A stretch of DNA of 64,000 nucleotides from Zea mays (Eukaryota; Streptophyta; Magnoliopsida; Poales; Poaceae): assembly GCF_902167145.1 (NCBI RefSeq), contig NW_023366863.1:1-64000 (forward strand), given 5' to 3'. Below are positions 35,036 through 44,539 of the stretch, piece after piece (positions within the stretch are counted from its first letter, which is position 1; every line of letters starts with the position of its first letter). The translations under genes and the position numbers were made by a program. Below the pieces are notes generated by a model. The model was given only the letters and a program-made list of their open reading frames with translations, was not told where the DNA came from and searched no databases.

Positions 35036-38000
35036 ATGGCTTCGTTCAACAATCAAGCTGGAGTTGCTTCGGACCCGAAGCTGGTGCTCCCGATCACAGG
35101 TGGCTCGTCCTCAGAGCCAGCTAACAAGAAGCAGAAGAAGGAAGCGCAGAGAAGAGTACAGCATGTTGGGGTGCAAGGACCCTTCATCAAATCAAGATGG
35201 TCTCACATTCCTATTACCTTCTCTCAAGAGGACCTTCAGCTCAAAGATTACCCACACAACGATGCCATGGTTATCTCTTGTGTTATCAAAGGATTTCTGG
35301 TTCACAATGTCTTGGTCGATACAGGCAGTGCAGCTGACATCATATTTGCTAAAGCCTTCAGACAAATGCAAGAGCCAGAAGATAAGATTCATGATGCTAC
35401 ACATCCTCTTTGTGGCTTCGGAGGAAGACAGATTGTAGCACTGGGCAAGATCACCATGTCAGTAACCTTCGGATTCATCAACAACACTAGAACTGAGCAA
35501 GTTGTGTTTGACATTGTTGACATGGAATATCCTTACAATGCAATTATTGGTCGTGGTACTCTTAATGCCTTCGAAGCAATCCTTCATCCTGCCTATCTTT
35601 GCATGAAGATACCTTCGGACCAAGGGCCTATTGCTATCCATGGAAGCCAGGAAGCTGCTAGAAGGGCCGAAGGAAGCTGGACCGACTCCAAGGCAATCCA
35701 TAATATAGATGGAACTGAAGCTTGTGAACAGTACAAATTCAGAAGGGAGAAGGCAACTTCAGCAGATCAGCCGAAGCCCATGCTATTGTGTGAGGACATA
35801 GCAGAGCAGAAGGTGCTGTTGGGCTCGCAATTATCTGAAGACCAGGAGAAAACCTTGATAAGGTTTTTATTCAACAACAAAGATGTTTTTGCATGGTCGG
35901 CTAATGATCTCTGTGGAGTAAATCGGGATGTTATTGAACATTCTCTCAATGTTGACCCATCCTTCAGACCCCGAAAGCAGAGGCTTCGGAAAATGTCTGA
36001 TGACAAGGCCGAAGGGGCTCGCAATGAAGTAAAAAGACTCCTCAGTGCAGGAGTTATCAGAGAAGTGAAGTATCCAGAGTGGCTAGCTAACACTGTTATG
36101 GTGAAGAAGGCCAATGGCAAGTGGAGAATGTGTATCGATTTCACAGATCTCAACAAGGCTTGTCCGAAGGACGAATTCCCGTTGCCAAGGATAGACTCTC
36201 TAGTCGATGCAGCAGCTTCTTCAGAGCTCATGAGTCTCTTGGACTGTTACTCAGGATATCATCAAATCTGGATGAAAAAGGAAGATGAGCCGAAAACTAG
36301 CTTCATAACTCCAAGTGGCACGTATTGCTATCTTCGGATGCCTGAGGGGCTCAAAAACGCTGGAGGAAGTTTCAGCAGAATGACTGCGAAGGTTCTTCAG
36401 TCTCAAATAGGCAGAAATGTGTTGACCTATGTTGATGACATTATCGTCAAAAGCACGAAGCAGGAAAATCATATTGTTGATCTGCAGGAGACCTTCGCCA
36501 GCTTCAGACAAGCTGGTTTGAAGCTGAATCCAGAGAAATGTGTTTTCGGAGTAAAGAAGGGTAAATTTCTTGGATGCTTGGTTTCAACAAAGGGAATCGA
36601 AGCTAATCCAAATAAAATCGAAGCTATACTTCGAATGGAGCCACCAACTACAAGAAAAGGGGCCCAAAGATTGACAGGAAGGCTGGCATCTCTCAACAGA
36701 TTTATATCCAGATCAGCAGAAAGAAACTTACCATTTTTCGAGGTGCTGAAGTCAGCCGAAGTCTTTCAATGGGGCCCAAGTCAACAAAAAGCCTTCGAAG
36801 AGTTGAAGCAATACTTGATAGATCTCACAACATTAACTCCGCCAACGCCAGGGGCTCCTCTGTTGTTATATGTGGCAGCTTCGCACTCAGCAGTAAGTGC
36901 GGCGCTTGTCCAGGAGAAGCTTTATGGCCAGCTCAAGAAGCAAGTTCCAGTGTATTTTGTATCTGAGGTCCTTAGTGTCTCAAAGAAAAATTATACAGAG
37001 CTGGAGAAGGTATTATATGCCGTTTTAATGGCATCCAGGAAGCTTCGGCATTATTTTCAGGCATACAATATCATTGTTCCTTCTTCGCAGCCGTTGAAGG
37101 ATATAATGAGAAATAGAGAAGCTACTGGACGGATTGGGAAATGGGCTGCAGAGCTCAACGAATTTTACATTGATTATGTGCATAGATCTTCGATCCAGTC
37201 TCAAGCATTGGCAGATTTCATTGCCGACTGGACGCCAGGGGCTCAGGATGAAGAAGCAAATAAAGATGCCGAAGTGTGGACAGTGTTTTGTGATGGCTCT
37301 TGGGGAATCTTCGGAGCAGGTGCAGCTGCTGTGTTGGTTTCACCATCCAAGGTCAAAACTTGTTATGCAGCAAGACTTGATTTCAGCTGCACGAACAATA
37401 TTGCTGAGTACGAAGCCCTGCTTCTGGGCCTTCGGAAATTAAAGGCAATGGGAATCAGAAGGGCAATTCTTAAAACTGATTCCCAGGTGGTTTCGGGTCA
37501 TGTTGACAAAAGTTGCAAGGCTAAAGATCCGAAGCTTGAAAAATATCTAGATACGGTCCGAAGGATCGAAGCATCCTTCGAAGGATTCTCTGTCAAGAAT
37601 ATTCCTCGAGGACAAAATGAGCATGCCGATTTGCTAGCTAAGTCTGCGGCACAGGGGCTGCCGTTACCTTCGGATGTGTTCTTCGAAACAATAAAGGCAC
37701 CTTCAGTGGAGCTCCTTGAAAGAGCAGTCCTCAACATATCTCCTGTTTACAGCGAAGATTGGAGAACTGAAATAATCTCTTACCTTCAGGGTAAGTTCCT
37801 TTCAGATGACGAAGCTTACAATAAAAGAATAGAGGCAAGAGCTCGTCCGTATGTCATGATAGAAGGGGAATTATACAAACATGGAGTTTGCGCTCCGCTG
37901 CTCAAGTGCTTATCTAGAGCCGAAGGTATAGAGTTGATGAAAGAGATACATGCAGGCCTGTGTGGATCCCACATCGGATCCAGGCCATTACTTGGGAAAG

Positions 38001-38989
38001 TCTTCCGCCAAGGGTTTTATTGGCCGAAGGCAGCTTCGGATGCGGCGGAGTTAGTGCAAAAGTGCGAAGGTTGTCAGAAATGTGCAAGAGATCAAAAACA
38101 ACCTTCGTCTTTGACACAGCTGATACAACCCATCTGGCCATTGCAAAGGTGGGGCCTTGACTTGTTGGGTCCATTACCACCGGCTCAAGGGAATCTAAAA
38201 TATGTTATAGTGGCTGTGGAGTATTTTTCCAAGTGGATTGAGGCGAAGCCATTGGCCACAATAACTTCGGCCACTGTCCAAAAGTTTTTCTGGCAGAATA
38301 TTGTCTGTCGCTTCGGGGTACCGAAGGCAATCACTGTAGATAATGGAACGCAGTTTGACTCCGAAGCTTTCAGAAATTTCTGTGATCAAATTGGAACGAA
38401 GATCCATTTTGCATCAGTCAGGCATCCGGAGTCAAATGGGCTCGTTGAAAGGGCCAACGGCATTATAATGACAGGAATAATGAAGTTAATCTTCAATCAA
38501 CCCAGGGGAAAGTGGCCAGATCAGTTAATCAAAGTGGTGTGGAGCCACAATACAACAACATCAAGGTCTACAGGCTTTACCCCATTCAAATTATTATTCG
38601 GTGACGAAGCAATAACTCCGGAGGAAGCAAAAGCTGGATCAATAAGAGTAGTAGCTTCGGCAGAATCAGGTCCCGAAGATGCTTGCCTTGTGGAAAAGGA
38701 TGCTTTAGAAGGGATCAGGCTTCAGGCCGTGGAGAATATCAATAAATATCAGGCTGAAACAGTTAAATGGCGAGATAGAAAAGTCCGGCTAAAAAATATT
38801 GAGCCGGGACACTTGGTGCTTCGGAGAGTGGCTAACCCAGATACAGTGGGTAAGCTACAGTTGAAATGGGAAGGACCATTCTTAGTAGTATCTTCGTCAA
38901 GGCCTGGATCGTACAGATTGAAGGACATGGATGGCAACGAAATTCCAAGGTCTTGGAATGCGGATGAGCTTCGGCGATACTATGTATAA
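35036..38989 (+). CDS. pol: Pol polyprotein of element B: protease, RT, two RNase H, integrase (1317 aa)
   Basis: Copies element RNA into DNA and integrates it. Order: short basic N-terminus; aspartic protease with DTG at 95-97; reverse transcriptase at about 310-520 with WRMCIDFTDLNKACPKD and the catalytic YVDD at 465-468; a degenerate RNase H (about 610-730, PVYFVSEVLS, KLRHYFQAY); a second archaeal-type RNase H with D753, E791 and D815; integrase with zinc site H972, H979, C1010, C1013 and DD35E triad D1042, D1102, E1138; a C-terminal GPFLVV motif near 1280; no chromodomain. The dual RNase H marks the Tat lineage. The ATG is the first after the LTR, 44 nt away, and no gag precedes it. RT motif MPEGL has E where most Gypsy RTs have F. 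Frame intact. Confidence 0.95.
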   Translation: MASFNNQAGVASDPKLVLPITGGSSSEPANKKQKKEAQRRVQHVGVQGPFIKSRWSHIPITFSQEDLQLKDYPHNDAMVISCVIKGFLVHNVLVDTGSAADIIFAKAFRQMQEPEDKIHDATHPLCGFGGRQIVALGKITMSVTFGFINNTRTEQVVFDIVDMEYPYNAIIGRGTLNAFEAILHPAYLCMKIPSDQGPIAIHGSQEAARRAEGSWTDSKAIHNIDGTEACEQYKFRREKATSADQPKPMLLCEDIAEQKVLLGSQLSEDQEKTLIRFLFNNKDVFAWSANDLCGVNRDVIEHSLNVDPSFRPRKQRLRKMSDDKAEGARNEVKRLLSAGVIREVKYPEWLANTVMVKKANGKWRMCIDFTDLNKACPKDEFPLPRIDSLVDAAASSELMSLLDCYSGYHQIWMKKEDEPKTSFITPSGTYCYLRMPEGLKNAGGSFSRMTAKVLQSQIGRNVLTYVDDIIVKSTKQENHIVDLQETFASFRQAGLKLNPEKCVFGVKKGKFLGCLVSTKGIEANPNKIEAILRMEPPTTRKGAQRLTGRLASLNRFISRSAERNLPFFEVLKSAEVFQWGPSQQKAFEELKQYLIDLTTLTPPTPGAPLLLYVAASHSAVSAALVQEKLYGQLKKQVPVYFVSEVLSVSKKNYTELEKVLYAVLMASRKLRHYFQAYNIIVPSSQPLKDIMRNREATGRIGKWAAELNEFYIDYVHRSSIQSQALADFIADWTPGAQDEEANKDAEVWTVFCDGSWGIFGAGAAAVLVSPSKVKTCYAARLDFSCTNNIAEYEALLLGLRKLKAMGIRRAILKTDSQVVSGHVDKSCKAKDPKLEKYLDTVRRIEASFEGFSVKNIPRGQNEHADLLAKSAAQGLPLPSDVFFETIKAPSVELLERAVLNISPVYSEDWRTEIISYLQGKFLSDDEAYNKRIEARARPYVMIEGELYKHGVCAPLLKCLSRAEGIELMKEIHAGLCGSHIGSRPLLGKVFRQGFYWPKAASDAAELVQKCEGCQKCARDQKQPSSLTQLIQPIWPLQRWGLDLLGPLPPAQGNLKYVIVAVEYFSKWIEAKPLATITSATVQKFFWQNIVCRFGVPKAITVDNGTQFDSEAFRNFCDQIGTKIHFASVRHPESNGLVERANGIIMTGIMKLIFNQPRGKWPDQLIKVVWSHNTTTSRSTGFTPFKLLFGDEAITPEEAKAGSIRVVASAESGPEDACLVEKDALEGIRLQAVENINKYQAETVKWRDRKVRLKNIEPGHLVLRRVANPDTVGKLQLKWEGPFLVVSSSRPGSYRLKDMDGNEIPRSWNADELRRYYV

Positions 38990-39187
38990 CATGATGTAAT
39001 TTTTTATGTTTTTTCTTTTCTTTTTCATGGCACCCTTTTCCTTTCCGAAGGGGGAGAAAGGTTTTTAATGGGGCCATCATGTGTAATTTCCTTTTTTTTA
39101 GTCTTATAAGAGCAAAATCCCCCAAAAAATGTAAATGTAACAGCTGAGAACGCACCATCGAGTGCAGAAACTGAAAAAGAAAAAAGA
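38990..39187. other. Non-coding region after pol of B
   Basis: Starts with T-rich sequence and GGGGGAGAAAGG (39050-39061), an internal purine run. No gene seen. Confidence 0.5.
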
Positions 39188-39468
39188 GAAGAAGCTCCAA
39201 AGACGTTCCTAAGGGAATGCAGAGCTTATACCGCCTAAGTAAAAGGCGAAGAAACTCCAAAGACGTTGCTAAGGGAATGCAGAGTTTATACCGTCTAAGT
39301 AAAAGACGAAGAAGCTCCAAAGACGTTCCTAAGGGAATGCAGAGCTTATACCGCCTAAGTAAAAGGCGAAGAAACTCCAAAGACGTTCCTAAGGGAATGC
39401 AGAGTTTATACCGTCTAAGTAAAAGACGAGGAAGGTCCAAAGTCGTTCCTAAGGGAATGCAGAGCTGA
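39188..39468 (+). repeat. 60-bp tandem repeat with covarying hairpin (B)
   Basis: Nearly five copies in exact 60-bp register, each with AAAGACGTTCCTAAGGGAATG. Copies alternate between CGCCT-AAGTAAA-AGGCG and CGTCT-AAGTAAA-AGACG, so the array is really a 120-bp dimer repeat. Homologous to the 63-bp repeat of A and to 55344-55622 in C. The open frames here follow from the repeat length being divisible by three. Confidence 0.9.
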
Positions 39469-39602
39469 TGTGTGGTTGATTCCAAGGAAATAATGGTTGA
39501 GTGTGGCTTCGGTTATATGCTTTGGACATTCATTCGCACATTACATCATAGCATTTGCATTCATAAGCATTCATTCATAGCATTTGTGTTCCTAAGTGGT
39601 TG
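39469..39602. other. Spacer between the two tandem arrays (B)
   Basis: 134 bp with several CATTCAT / CATAGCATTTG near-repeats. No coding potential seen. Confidence 0.5.
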
Positions 39603-39884
39603 CTTCGGCAAAAGGAAGAAGTGGTCTTTTATGTTCCGTTATGTACAAAAAAGAAAAAGCTTCGGCAAGAGGAAGAAGCGGTCTTTTATGTTCCGTTATG
39701 TACAAAAAAGAAAAAGCTTCGGCAAGAGGAAGAAGCGGTCTTTTATGTTCCGTTATGTACAAAAAAGAAAAAGCTTCGGCAAGAGGAAGAAGCGGTCTTT
39801 TATGTTTCGTCATGTACAAAAAAGAAAAGCTTTGGCAAAAAGAAGAAATGGTCTTTTATGCTTCGTTGTGTCCGAAAAAAAGGG
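39603..39884 (+). repeat. 57-bp tandem repeat (B)
   Basis: Copies begin at CTTCGGCAA, positions 39603, 39660, 39717 and 39774, then a decayed one at 39830. Each has GAAGAAGCGGTCTTTTATG and a run of A. Three copies carry GTTCCGTTATG and the fourth GTTTCGTCATG. In C the latter version predominates. Length of 57 bp keeps all three frames open, so the 116-148 aa frames over it are not taken as genes. Confidence 0.9.
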
Positions 39885-39914
39885 AAGGTGTTTTTTCGCC
39901 TTCGGCTCAAAATA
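39882..39914 (+). repeat. Short direct repeat flanking the antisense gene (B, left copy)
   Basis: GGGAAGGTGTTTTTTCGCC, then TTCGGCTCAAAA. The partner is at 43318-43345 in the same orientation. Same arrangement as in A. Confidence 0.6.
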
Positions 39915-40093
39915 CTGATTTCGTCCACATCAAAGCGTCTCAATAAAAGGGTAAGAATATATTACAAGGTATGAACAAAGTTCCTTGAGAATAGATTAAT
40001 TGTATTTACAAAAAGTTGTTACAAATTCTCCTGAGTTTTTTCTAGTCTACTCCTATTAATCTTCGTCAGGTTTCTGCTTCGGCGGCATATCCT
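39915..40093. other. 3' flank of the antisense gene in B
   Basis: On the minus strand this follows the TAA at 40094. It contains AATTTGTAAC and TTTTTGTAAATAC, which resemble plant far-upstream polyadenylation elements. Probably the 3' UTR of the antisense transcript, which would converge with the pol transcript. Confidence 0.45.
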
Positions 40094-42987
40094 TTAAGTA
40101 TCACCTTCAGCTTCGTCATCCTACATGAATCAAGGTATCCCGAGTAAAAATCAAGTGTGAAGGAGAAGGTAAGTACAAAGTATGATTTCTTACTGGTTCA
40201 AGATGACTTCGAGCTTCGTCCCCAGCCTTCTCTCGCCCGCCTTTTGTCCATATCATTTTTATGAATCTATTTGAGATGCTCCGGGCGAGGTCAGGAATGT
40301 CGTCGAGAATTGATGGAGACAGGGCGAAGTTGGGCCTGTTGACAATCTTTCCATGCTCGCAGCCAGCCTTCAGGAATGCTGCAGCAGTACCCCGAGAAGC
40401 TACCCAGGCACAGAAGTCACCGTGCCCAGCTATAACTTCGTCAAGTTCTTCAATTCCAGCTTCGATATGATCGAAGGCTTTTGGTAAATCTTCATCCGAA
40501 GGGGTAAATTTCCCGCTGCTGGCTCCAACTGAGTAAAAGATCTTCTTTAGTTGTTGGATACAATTGTTGCTAAAATTCAAACATTTATCCTGAAGGCTTG
40601 TTAATGATTTCTTCAAATTTGAGTTGGCTTGGACTTCGGCTTCAAGTTTCGAATCAAGTTTTAGCTTCTCTTGTTCAAATTGTTTTGATTGGCAGAGAAG
40701 CTTCGAATTCAATTCTGCTACTTTGGCTTCAGTCTCTGCCAGCAAGCCTTCGGTTGATTGAAGTTCGAAGTCTTTCTTTTCAATAATAGCTGATTGTTCT
40801 TTTATCTTGCTCTCTAAATTTTCAATTATAGCTTCGTGCTTCTTATCTTCTAGATCTTGCTGCATCCTCAAAGCTTTGCTTAGAAGCATGCTCTGCAAAT
40901 AAACAACCTTCGTTAAAGAATATTGCCATTATTAAAAAACAATAGAAGTTAGAGAGAAGGATGTTTACCTTGAAATTTGAATAAAATAAGCTGCCGACGA
41001 TATGTTGTCGTCGGTAGCGGCTGATGTCTGTCTCTAGTTTCGGAAAACCGATAATCTTTGATAGAGTACCGATGACCTTAGCCCCAGCTGAGTCCCGGAT
41101 GCAGCCCAGTTTTTCATCATCAATGCCTCCAAATAGAAGAGCTCCTGGCTTGTATCCGCAAGATTTGGCGTATTCCTTAAGCTCTTCTTTTTCGGCCTTC
41201 GACAGTTTTTGCCCGACTAAATTTTGAAATGAGTAGGCTTCGTCGTCCGAAGTGTCTTCGGCTATTTCTTTCCCTTTCCCAGGCACTGTGGCCATGGTTT
41301 CTTCAGCAGTGGTGGCAGCTTCTTCTGCAGCCATGTCTGTTAAAATTTTGTTGATGTCTTCAATAGTAGATTCTAAGTTTACATCTTCGGCTGTAGCGGC
41401 TTCGGTAGCCGCGACCTCCGAAGGTGCGACTTCGACATTTTCTGTGCCCTCAACAGCTGGTGTTTTCTGAATTGACGCCCTCGGTGGCGTCTTGTCAATA
41501 ACTTCTGTTACGGCAATAATTCTTTGCCTTTTCGCTTTGGCTATCTTCGTTTTTTCCGGCTCCGCCACCTTTTGAAAAAGCTTCGTCAGTCGAGGCCCTA
41601 ATGGAGTTAGCTTCGTGGGCATGGGTTCAGTCATTACCTTTAGAATTTCCTCCACGTCGCTAGTAGAAGGTGGTGTGGGGGTCCCCTCTTCTTCGGATAG
41701 TTTTCGCTTTGGAGTTGATATTTTTCTCTTGACAATTTTCTTCTTTTTTGGTGGTTGTTCTTCATCCTTGTTTAAAGCTTCGGCCTCTCTTTTTCTTCTC
41801 TGGCCCTCAGCATCCTTGTTCAGCTGCGCATAGTCAGGATATTCGAAGCCCAGTGCATCAAGCACTCGGTTCAGCCTTCGCTTCGGACGGGTACCGAAGG
41901 CTGCTGTCATCAGTTGATCTTCTTTTTTCGAATAATTTCCAAGAATTTCATTACACATCACCTCAACTGTATCCAGCCACTCTTGGCAGGGCTTCTTAAA
42001 ATATTTCTTGAATTTGAAGTGGTAAGGAAGCTGGACAAGATCCCCTTCCTTCTTCTCCCCCTTTAACTTTGGCATTTCCCATTTTTTCAGAGTAGGGAAA
42101 ACTTTGAATGCTAAGAATTCTTGAACCAGATCCCTGGTACCAATATGCTCTGCAATGATTCTGAATTCATCCATTGCCCGTTGAGTTTGACCCTCTGGTG
42201 TCATGTTGCAGTGGGGTCGGGTTTCTCCGAAAGTTAGCTCGACTGGACTTTGCACAAGCTTCTCCTTGTCCTCATCAACCTTGACATAGAACCATTCTGA
42301 TTTCCAGCCTACCGGCCATTTGCTTCGGTAGCTAATTACAGGAAACTTTGCGGTTTTCCGGTAGGCAAAATTGTAGCAACCGAAGTTTTCATGAAGCCCA
42401 TCTTTTCTGGCCTTTGTTTGATAATGCAATTCATGAACTCGACAGAAACTGTCAGCAAAAGGCTCCACTGCTTGGCTTCGGAGGGCCCAAATATAAACGC
42501 TAAGCCTAACGATAGCGTTAGGAGTTAACTGATGAAGGTAGATGCCAAACCTCTTCAATATCTCCGCAACAATCTCGTGAACAGGGAATCTTAGCCCAGC
42601 CTTTAAAAAGCTTTTGAAGATGACAACCTCGTCCTTCTCTGGCTTCGGTGTGGTCTCTTCTCCCCCGAAGCGAAGTAGCTTCTTCTGATCTTCACTGAAA
42701 AAACCTGCTTTCACCATCTTGGCGAGATCAACCTTTGAAACAGTCGATTTTCCGAAGTCTAGGTGGCTGGGTTTGCTGGGCATGGCAATACGGTAGTCAT
42801 CTTCGGAGTCGGTTTCTTCAATGTTCCCTTCTCCTTCGGCAGCTGTCGGGTTTGCTCCGGCAGCAGCCATTTCTTCCGTAGTCACCAGTCCGGAGCGCTG
42901 CATCGCTTCGGAGATGGGCACAGTCTCCGAAGCTTCAGTTTCGTCCCCCTCACGCTCAACCCTAGCTGTAGAGCGAACTCTGGCCAT
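40094..42987 (-). CDS. Antisense gene of element B, three exons, Transposase_28-like protein (914 aa)
   Basis: Exons 42987-40969, 40892-40194 and 40120-40094; introns 40968-40893 (76 bp) and 40193-40121 (73 bp), both GT...AG and phase 0. Without splicing, exon 1 would run on into the intron. Exon 1 (673 codons): acidic N-terminus; about residues 110-310 with FLKAGLRFPVHEIVAEIL, IYLHQLTPNAIVRLSVY and ENFGCYNFAY, resembling PF04195; basic stretch PPKKKKIVKRK; A/E/T-rich linker; a C-terminal block with LKEYAKSCGYKPGALLF and IGFPKLETD. Exon 2: coiled coil of about 100 residues, then a globular end. Homologous to the gene in A, with the first splice junction at the same place. Role unknown; the name of the family does not prove transposase activity. 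Exon 3 (8 codons) is the least certain part. Confidence 0.75.
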
Positions 42988-43405
42988 TTAATTATGAACT
43001 TGTGAAACTTTAATACTTTTTTCTCCGAAGCAGGCTTCAAGATGGAGCTTCGTTCAAACCTGACAAACAAGCTTCGGTGATGGTTAAAAATTTTGGCAGC
43101 AAAACAGTGCAAATAGCAGTAAATGCTGTGGTAACTTCACACCTACTCGTCTGTTTATATAGTGCTGCAGGTAAGAAGGCGAAGCGGCAGGGTTTTTACA
43201 CCAGGCGGGCAGTAACTTGTACTCGCTGCGCAGTGGACCGCAAAGACCAAACAGTGACTCTGCAAGGTGGGGCCGACACGATCTCGGGAAATGGATCGTT
43301 TCTCGGCAACGAGCTCAGGGAAGGTGTTTTTTGGACCTTCGGCTTCCCGAAGCTTGAGAGGATTTTTTCACGGTTCAAGCTCGTTACGAAAAACGATCTA
43401 GCGCC
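42988..43405. other. Upstream region of the antisense gene in B
   Basis: 418 bp between the antisense ATG and the polypurine tract. It contains the TATA box and the second short direct repeat (43318-43345, GGGAAGGTGTTTTTTGGACC). CCTTCGGCTTCCCGAAGC near 43338 can fold. Presumed promoter and 5' UTR of the antisense gene. No other gene is supported. Confidence 0.5.
43153..43162 (-). promoter_or_regulatory. TATA box of the antisense gene in B
   Basis: CTATATAAAC on the minus strand, about 165 bp upstream of the ATG at 42987. It lies inside the element, outside the LTR, so the gene seems to have its own promoter. Confidence 0.6.
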
Positions 43406-43419
43406 GCGAAAGGGGCTAC
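43406..43419 (+). other. Polypurine tract of element B
   Basis: GCGAAAGGGGCTAC abutting the 3' LTR; the same sequence is in C and a shorter one in A. Confidence 0.8.
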
Positions 43420-44005
43420 TGTTGGGCCCATGCTTCGTTGCGCCGAAGGTCTTGCGTGAAGAAGCAGCTTCGGCTGAAATCGTCCCCAGGAAATGGCCGA
43501 AGGTTCCTTTTTATAGAGCTTCGGCGTTGCAAACCGACATAAAGATAGAATGACCTTTTTATCCATAGAGGTCTAAGATAATGTTGTAAACTTTTGTAAA
43601 GGGCATAATTGTAATTCGTCACAGGCTGCGTCCTGTGTCTATAAATAGATGAACAGTACCCCCGTACTGTTCACGCTGACTTGGCATTTGCTTTTGCGTC
43701 ACGCTTGTACTTTTTACCTTCTCTCAGGACCGAAGGTACATTTGTAATTTGAAATCATTTCTATTTTTCCATGTTAATAAAATAGAAATGATTCTATGAT
43801 GATGCTTATATTATATTTCATGCTTTATATGAGTTCTTCGTCATTACTTGTTATGTTTACGAAGGTATGTCTCTTATGACCTTCGTCCGAAACTCATTAT
43901 TTCCCGAAGGGACATAATGCTTCGAAGGACGAAGGACTTTAACACTTAACACTTTTTATGTTGCCTTGTTCTTAACTCTTAGCATTTGAGAACAAGTCCC
44001 CAACA
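43420..44005 (+). repeat. Element B 3' LTR (586 bp)
   Basis: Matches the 5' LTR with no difference that I can find. TATA at 43639-43648. Ends CCCCAACA, followed by the ATTAC duplication. Confidence 0.95.
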
Positions 44006-44539
44006 ATTACATTGTTGGATTTCTGATGGAAACCATTTCTTGGTTAAAAACTCGTACGTGTTAGCCTTCGGTATTATTGAAAATGGTCATTCATGGCTAT
44101 TTTCGGCAAAATGGGGGTTGTGTGGCCATTGATCGTCGACCAGAGGCTCATACACCTCACCCCACATATGTTTCCTTGTCGTAGATCACATTCTTGGATT
44201 TCTGGTGGAGACCATTTCTTGGTCAAAAATCCGTAGGTGTTAGCCTTCGATATTATTGAAAATGGTCGTTCATGGCCATTTTCGACAAAAATGGGGTTGT
44301 GTGGCCATTGATCATCAACCAGAGGCTCATACACCTCACCCCACATATGTTTCCTTGCCATAGATCACATTCTTGGATTTCTGGTGGAGACCATTTCTTG
44401 GTCAAAAATCCGTAGGTGTTAGCCTTCGGTATTATTGTAAATGGTCATTCATGGCTATTTTCGACAACAATGTGGGTTGTGTGGCCATTGATCATCGACC
44501 AGAGGCTCATACACCTCACCCCACATATGTTTCCTTGCC

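Larger units (their letters stand above)
34406..44005 (+). mobile_element. Element B: pol-only Tat-lineage Ty3/Gypsy retrotransposon (9600 bp)
   Basis: Complete element with ATTAC duplications and two 586-bp LTRs that look identical. Order: 5' LTR, PBS, pol (35036-38989), 1.1 kb of non-coding DNA with a 60-bp and a 57-bp tandem repeat, a three-exon gene on the minus strand (42987-40094), polypurine tract, 3' LTR. Gag is missing: the pol frame begins 44 nt after the LTR. The second, archaeal-type RNase H places it in the Tat lineage, with Grande, RIRE2 and Cinful. Antisense gene and tandem repeats resemble the plan reported for maize Grande, though Grande is larger and has gag. Pol is intact and the LTRs are identical, so it was active recently with Gag from elsewhere. 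Confidence 0.95.

Noticed and set aside
35064..35438. 124-aa frame in +1 to pol of B, also in C
   Set aside because: Overlaps the N-terminal and protease part of pol in another frame. Shadow of a conserved coding region.
39217..39468. 83-aa frame over the 60-bp repeat
   Set aside because: Open because 60 is divisible by three; differs between copies without codon bias; the hairpin explains the conservation better.
39472..39974. 116-148 aa K/R-rich frames over the 57-bp repeat in three frames
   Set aside because: All frames are open at once because 57 is divisible by three. No start context or homology.
40843..42987. Unspliced 714-aa reading of the antisense gene
   Set aside because: Its last 41 residues are intron and out-of-frame exon sequence. 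A GT-AG splice after codon 673 gives homology to the gene in A.
26320..44005. A and B as one element split by rearrangement
   Set aside because: Each has its own matching LTR pair and target duplication, and they lie in opposite orientations.
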